Below are positions 60,622 through 64,000 of a stretch of 64,000 bases of DNA, in pieces. A model generated the notes under the pieces. That model worked only from the letters and a program-made list of their open reading frames with translations, ran no database searches and was not told the origin of the DNA. The stretch's first letter is position 1, and the number at the start of each line of letters is the position of its first letter. Source of the DNA: Paracoccaceae bacterium (lineage in GTDB: Bacteria; Pseudomonadota; Alphaproteobacteria; Rhodobacterales; Rhodobacteraceae); contig SBGD01000073.1 of the NCBI GenBank assembly GCA_006226775.1, positions 1 to 64,000 of the forward strand, read 5' to 3'. The position numbers and the translations under genes were made by a program.

Positions 60622-61647
60622 ATGAAACTTTCCCCCCGCGACGCCGCCGGCTATTTCGCCCGCCCCGATCCCGCCCGCACCGGCCTGCTGATCTTCGGCG
60701 CCGATGCGATGCGCGTGGCGCTCAAGCGGCAGGAGGCGATTGCCGCGCTGATCGGCCCCGAGGGCGAGGCGGAAATGCGCCTGACCCGCATTCCCGGCGG
60801 CGACCTGCGGCGCGAGCCGACGCTGCTGATCGATGCGGTCAAGGCCATCGGCTTCTTTCCCGGCCCCCGCGTCGCCTTTGTCGAGGAGGCCACCGATGCC
60901 GCCGCCCCGGCGATCCTCGCCGCGCTGCAGGACTGGGCGCCGGGCGATGCCCAGATCGTCGTCACCGCGGGCCAGCTCAAGGCCACGTCGAAGCTGCGCA
61001 AGGCCTTCGAGGCCCATCCCAACGCCTATGCCGCGGCGATCTACGACGATCCGCCCTCGCGCGCCGAGATCGAGGCCGAGCTGACCCGCGCCGGCCTGCG
61101 CCCCGGCGGCCCGGCGCTGGAGGACATCACCGCGCTGTCGCGGGCGCTCGATCCCGGCGATTTCCGCCAGACGCTGGAGAAGCTGGCGCTCTACAAGCAC
61201 GGCGATACCACTCCGGTCACGCCCGAGGACGTGGCGGCGGTGGCGCCGGTCTCGACCGAGGCCGAGCTGGACGACGTGCTGGCCATCGTCGCCGAGGCCC
61301 GCACCCGCGAGATCGGGCCGATGCTGTCTCGATTGGCGGCGCAGGGCGTGCAGCCGGTGGCGCTGGTGATTGCCACGATGCGCCATTTCCGCGCGCTCCA
61401 TGCCGCCGCCTCGCATCCCGAGGGCGCGGCGCGCGGCATTGCCGCGATGCGCCCGCCGATCTTCGGCCCGCGCCGCGACCGGATGACGCGGCAGGCGCAG
61501 AACTGGGGCGCCCCCAGGCTCGACCAGGCGATCTCGCTGCTCACCGACACCGACCTGCACCTGCGCTCGGCCAGCCAGAACGCCCCGGCCATGGCGCTGG
61601 TCGAGCGGATGCTGATCCGCCTGGCGATGCTGGGGGCCAGCCGCTAG
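60622..61647 (+). CDS. holA: DNA polymerase III subunit delta
   Basis: 341 residues. LSPRDAAGYFARPDPARTGL leads into LLIFGADAMRVALKRQEAIA, the AAA-like start of HolA, with ALSRALDPGDFRQTLEKLAL and LYKHGD in the middle and FGPRRDRMTRQAQNW near the C-terminus. Delta opens the sliding clamp together with the dnaX product encoded 3 kb away. It follows lptE by four bases. Confidence 0.93.
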   Translation: MKLSPRDAAGYFARPDPARTGLLIFGADAMRVALKRQEAIAALIGPEGEAEMRLTRIPGGDLRREPTLLIDAVKAIGFFPGPRVAFVEEATDAAAPAILAALQDWAPGDAQIVVTAGQLKATSKLRKAFEAHPNAYAAAIYDDPPSRAEIEAELTRAGLRPGGPALEDITALSRALDPGDFRQTLEKLALYKHGDTTPVTPEDVAAVAPVSTEAELDDVLAIVAEARTREIGPMLSRLAAQGVQPVALVIATMRHFRALHAAASHPEGAARGIAAMRPPIFGPRRDRMTRQAQNWGAPRLDQAISLLTDTDLHLRSASQNAPAMALVERMLIRLAMLGASR

Positions 61648-61691
61648 CGGGTGTCAGAGCCCTTGGCGGCGCAGGCAGGTCTTCGCCCTCC

Positions 61692-61763
61692 GTCATCCCG
61701 GGCTTGACCCGGGATCTCATGGGTCGTTTGTCGGGAGATCCCGGGTCAAGCCCGGGATGACGT
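61692..61763. repeat. Perfect 28-bp inverted repeat between holA and the GST gene
   Basis: Arms at 61692-61719 and 61736-61763 are exact reverse complements around 16 bases. The arm begins CGTCATCCCGGGCTTGACCC and ends CGGGATCTC. A repeat built on this motif is known by recollection to be scattered through alphaproteobacterial genomes. It would form a very stable hairpin in RNA and may end the holA transcript. Confidence 0.85.
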
Positions 61764-61866
61764 CGCGAGGGGATGGACAACCGGCGCTTCACCGCCTCCC
61801 GACATTCCGGTTGCGGTTTCACCGCCCGAGACCCTACCTTGCGCAAAACCTTTGGGGGGATCGCAG

Positions 61867-62460
61867 ATGTATACCGTGATCGGAAGCGTCGTCAGCCGCA
61901 CGTTTCGCGTGCTCTGGATGCTCGAAGAACTGGGCGCGCCTTATGAACATCTCCCGGCGCGTCCCGGGTCCGACGAGGTTCGTGCGCATAACCCCTCGGG
62001 CAAGGTGCCGGTGCTGATCGCCGAAGGTACGGCACTGACCGATTCCACCGCCATCATGACCTATCTTGCCGACAGGCATGGCGCCCTGACCTATCCGGCC
62101 GGCAGCCTCGAGCGCGCGCGCCAGGACGGGATCACCTGCGCCATCCTGGACGAGGTTGACGCCCTGCTCTGGACCGCCTCGCGGCATACCTTCGTGCTGC
62201 CCGAAGACCAGCGGGTGCCGCAGATCAAGGACAGCCTGAAAGCCGAATATGCCCGCAATATCGCGCGGCTGAGCGACCGCATCGCCGGGCCGTTCTTCAT
62301 GGGCGAGGTGATGACCCTGCCGGACATCCTGATGACCCATTGCTGCAACTGGGCGATTTCCGCGCGGTTCCCCGAGCCGGAGCCGCCCCTGGCGCAATAC
62401 CTGTCAACCCTGCGCGCGCGCCCGGCCTTTGCGCGGGTGCGGGCGCTGGGCAAAGCCTGA
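61867..62460 (+). CDS. Glutathione S-transferase family protein
   Basis: 197 residues from the ATG at 61867, GGGGGGATCG upstream. The N-terminal thioredoxin-like domain is MYTVIGSVVSRTFRVLWMLE then ELGAPYEHLPARPG, with the glutathione site around NPSGKVPVLIAEGTALTDST and AIMTYLADRHG. The C-terminal helical domain ends PAFARVRALGKA. Substrate unknown. It stands alone after the inverted repeat. Confidence 0.88.
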   Translation: MYTVIGSVVSRTFRVLWMLEELGAPYEHLPARPGSDEVRAHNPSGKVPVLIAEGTALTDSTAIMTYLADRHGALTYPAGSLERARQDGITCAILDEVDALLWTASRHTFVLPEDQRVPQIKDSLKAEYARNIARLSDRIAGPFFMGEVMTLPDILMTHCCNWAISARFPEPEPPLAQYLSTLRARPAFARVRALGKA

Positions 62461-62467
62461 AACGCAA

Positions 62468-62496
62468 ACCGGCCCGGTCGTTCGGACCGGGCCGGT
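62468..62496 (+). terminator. Hairpin after the GST gene
   Basis: ACCGGCCCGGTC and GACCGGGCCGGT pair perfectly (12 bp) around GTTCG, eight bases after the stop codon. No T tract follows, so it may stop transcription weakly or with a factor, or guard the 3' end. Confidence 0.6.
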
Positions 62497-62565
62497 GTCT
62501 CGTGCGCCCGACCCGCCCGCCGCCGTCAGGCAGCCGGGAGGCCGGAACAAGGCCTTGCTGGCCGG

Positions 62566-62772
62566 TCAGGTGTACATCGTGTCGGCAAAGACGTGGTGCA
62601 CGATCCGGTCGCGGCGGATGCCGCGGGCGGCCAGTTCTTCGTCCGAAAGCGAGCGCAGGTAGTCGACCTTGCGCAGCCGCGGGTTGTTCGCGGCAGTCTG
62701 CACGAAGTAGTTCCAGATCCGTGCCAGCAGGCCCGGCGTTTCGACGTGAATATTCGTGGTAGCTTGTGCCAT
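62566..62772 (-). CDS. DUF1127 family small protein
   Basis: 68 residues. The C-terminal signature VDYLRSLSDEELAARGIRRD then RIVHHVFADTMYT is DUF1127. AAAGGAT lies about 9 bases before the ATG. Short members of this family regulate phosphate, carbon or stress responses in Alphaproteobacteria, partly by binding RNA, and are often abundant. It is alone. Confidence 0.88.
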   Translation of the reverse strand: MAQATTNIHVETPGLLARIWNYFVQTAANNPRLRKVDYLRSLSDEELAARGIRRDRIVHHVFADTMYT

Positions 62773-62824
62773 GATCTCGATCCTTTCTCGGCCGGGGGGC
62801 CCCGGCCTGTCTCAGGATCAGATA

Positions 62825-63106
62825 CTATGCAGGTGCAGCATTTGTTTCCAGAGGTGGGGGGTGAGACCCTGCCTTGCATGCCGCGCATAGCAGGCGATGG
62901 CGGCGCAGGCAGGCCCGGGGCGCGCTTTGGGTCGGCTCGCAACGGCGGCGCTCCGGGGCGCGGACCACGGCGCTCAGCAACGCCATTCCGGCGCGCCCGA
63001 GCCTGCGCGTCATGGCGCGAAGATGCCCTCGCCCCTTGCCCGCCAGACTTCCGTCGTATGTGGCGCGCACCATAAGCTCTTGAATCTCATCAAGGATAAC
63101 GATCAT
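62825..63106 (-). CDS. Possible small protein, weak support
   Basis: 93 residues from the ATG at 63106 with AGGAG about 11 bases upstream. The first 40 residues (MIVILDEIQELMVRATYDGS, LAGKGRGHLRAMTRRLGRAG) look like protein, but the remainder (with several Arg and Cys and a Pro-rich end) does not. It is the only candidate in the 592-base space 62773-63364, which otherwise holds only the hairpin listed at 63260. Confidence 0.3.
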   Translation of the reverse strand: MIVILDEIQELMVRATYDGSLAGKGRGHLRAMTRRLGRAGMALLSAVVRAPERRRCEPTQSAPRACLRRHRLLCAACKAGSHPPPLETNAAPA

Positions 63107-63259
63107 CCCCCGTCTTTCTCCTGACAGAAGCGCCCGGGAAATGCACATTGGGCCCATCGGCTTTGATCGTTCCCGCCGCGCCTGCCCCGGTGCCTGTCTC
63201 CATCTCCTCCCGCGTTTCCGGCTCCGAAACCCCCGCATGCGCGCGCCCTTCGGACAGGA

Positions 63260-63280
63260 CAGCCCCGATTTCCGGGGCTG
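63260..63280. terminator. Short hairpin 85 bases beyond the YcaQ-like gene
   Basis: CAGCCCCG and CGGGGCTG pair over ATTTC. It is placed to end the leftward YcaQ-like transcript. There is no T tract, so the call is tentative. Confidence 0.4.
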
Positions 63281-63364
63281 CGCCATGCCCCGCGCCCCGG
63301 CGCAATCTTGCCGATGGGCCGGCCGGCCTGTGACCGCCCGGACACGGCATCGCGACAGCCGAGG

Positions 63365-64000
63365 TCAGCCGCCCGCCTCGCGCAGCCAGCCCGGGGCGAA
63401 AACCACCGCCTCGACCTCGGCCAAACGGGCAATCCGGCGCAGCTCCGCCTCGAGCCGGGCCAGCCGCGTGGCGCCGAAAGCCACCCCCGGCTCGGGCCAG
63501 AGCCCGGTGACCTTGAGCACACCGGCCTTGCGGTCGGCCTTCATGTCGATCCGCCCGACAAGCCGGTCGCCTTCGAGCAGCGGAAAGACGTAGTAGCCAT
63601 AGCGCCGTTTGGCCTCGGGCACGAAGACCTCGATCCGGTAGCGGAAACCGAACAGCCGCTCGGCGCGGTTGCGGTCGCGCAGGGCCGGATCGAAGGGGCT
63701 GAGCACCCGCAGGCGGCCGGGCGGCGCCGGGGCCCGGTCGGCGGCCTCGGCGATATCGGCAAAGGCGACATGGGCGCGCCAGGTGCCATCCGCCCCGGCG
63801 ACCGCCACCGGCACCACCTCGCCGCGGTCAAGCGCCGCGGCGCACCAGGCGCGGGCTTCCTTGACCGTCACGATGTCCCAGAAGGCGGCCAGCTCGCCGC
63901 TGGTGGCAAAGCCCAGCCGGTCGAGCGCGCCGCGCATTAGCCAGTCGATGGTCTCGGCCTCGCCCCATTCGGCGGCGCGCAGCGCCTCGGGCACCACCCG
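63365..64000 (-). CDS. YcaQ-type winged-helix DNA glycosylase family protein, 5' end off the window
   Basis: The frame is open to the right edge, giving the last 211 residues. RLRVLSPFDPALRDRNRAER then LFGFRYRIEVFVPEAKRRYG and YYVFPLLEGDRLVGRIDMKA are the conserved C-terminal part of the YcaQ/AlkZ family, which unhooks DNA crosslinks and alkylated bases. The catalytic QxQ motif of the family should be in the missing part or not shown in the visible one. Its start lies beyond position 64000. Confidence 0.85.
   Translation of the reverse strand, partial: RVVPEALRAAEWGEAETIDWLMRGALDRLGFATSGELAAFWDIVTVKEARAWCAAALDRGEVVPVAVAGADGTWRAHVAFADIAEAADRAPAPPGRLRVLSPFDPALRDRNRAERLFGFRYRIEVFVPEAKRRYGYYVFPLLEGDRLVGRIDMKADRKAGVLKVTGLWPEPGVAFGATRLARLEAELRRIARLAEVEAVVFAPGWLREAGG

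Noticed and set aside
1..64000. CRISPR array, rRNA genes, insertion sequences or transposase genes
   Set aside because: No spaced direct repeats, rRNA motifs or transposase domains were seen on either strand.

Overview
The window is GC-rich DNA from an alphaproteobacterium, most likely a member of the Rhodobacterales (Roseobacter/Paracoccaceae). This placement is inferred from the style of the proteins and from gene order: rpmH-rnpA-yidD; dnaX-ybaB-recR; leuS-lptE-holA; and pyrB, small membrane proteins, a PyrC-like protein that lacks the catalytic metal ligands, then plsY. No species is named because no rRNA or other marker gene is present.

Positions 1 to about 34,110 are the right-hand part of a temperate siphovirus prophage with an HK97-type head. 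It ends in the 3' part of a tRNA-Arg(ACG) gene (34075-34151), with a tyrosine integrase beside it. The left end of the prophage, including the rest of the tail spike, any lysis genes and the other attachment site, lies outside the window. The left arm is on the minus strand. Read in transcription order it is: Cro-like regulator, CII-like protein, small early genes, an adenine methyltransferase, a protein with three HTH units, a DUF1376-like protein, an AT-rich stretch with a DnaA box that may be a replication origin, two unknown proteins, HNH endonuclease, TerS, TerL, portal, S49 protease, major capsid, connector and neck proteins, tail tube, tail chaperone with an A9 frameshift site, tape measure, distal tail proteins, tail tip protein and tail spike. 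The right arm (26090-34050) is on the plus strand. It is a tightly packed run of small genes including a cytosine-methyltransferase-like protein, a ribbon-helix-helix protein, a DUF2303 protein, a DHH phosphoesterase and a cupin, and ends in the integrase.

The two arms meet at an immunity region (24.5-26.1 kb). A CI-like repressor sits between two early promoters built alike: a TTGAC(A/C) -35 box, 17 bases, and a CATAAC -10 box. Both carry the same palindrome, TTATGCAAATCGCAT(A/T)A. One repressor probably silences both arms. A secreted cysteine-rich protein and a two-helix membrane protein on opposite strands here look like lysogeny genes (morons).

Positions 34.2-64 kb are ordinary chromosome. 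They hold a TVP38 membrane protein, flavin disulfide oxidoreductase and sensor kinase operon; rpmH, rnpA and yidD; ttcA; an EAL phosphodiesterase; an RND efflux pump with its adaptor; moaB; a uracil-DNA glycosylase; the pyrB cluster with plsY; recR, a TraB-like protein, ybaB and dnaX; leuS, lptE and holA; a GST; a DUF1127 protein; and a YcaQ-type protein cut by the right edge. Three copies of a 40-bp double palindrome and one perfect 28-bp inverted repeat mark intergenic spaces.
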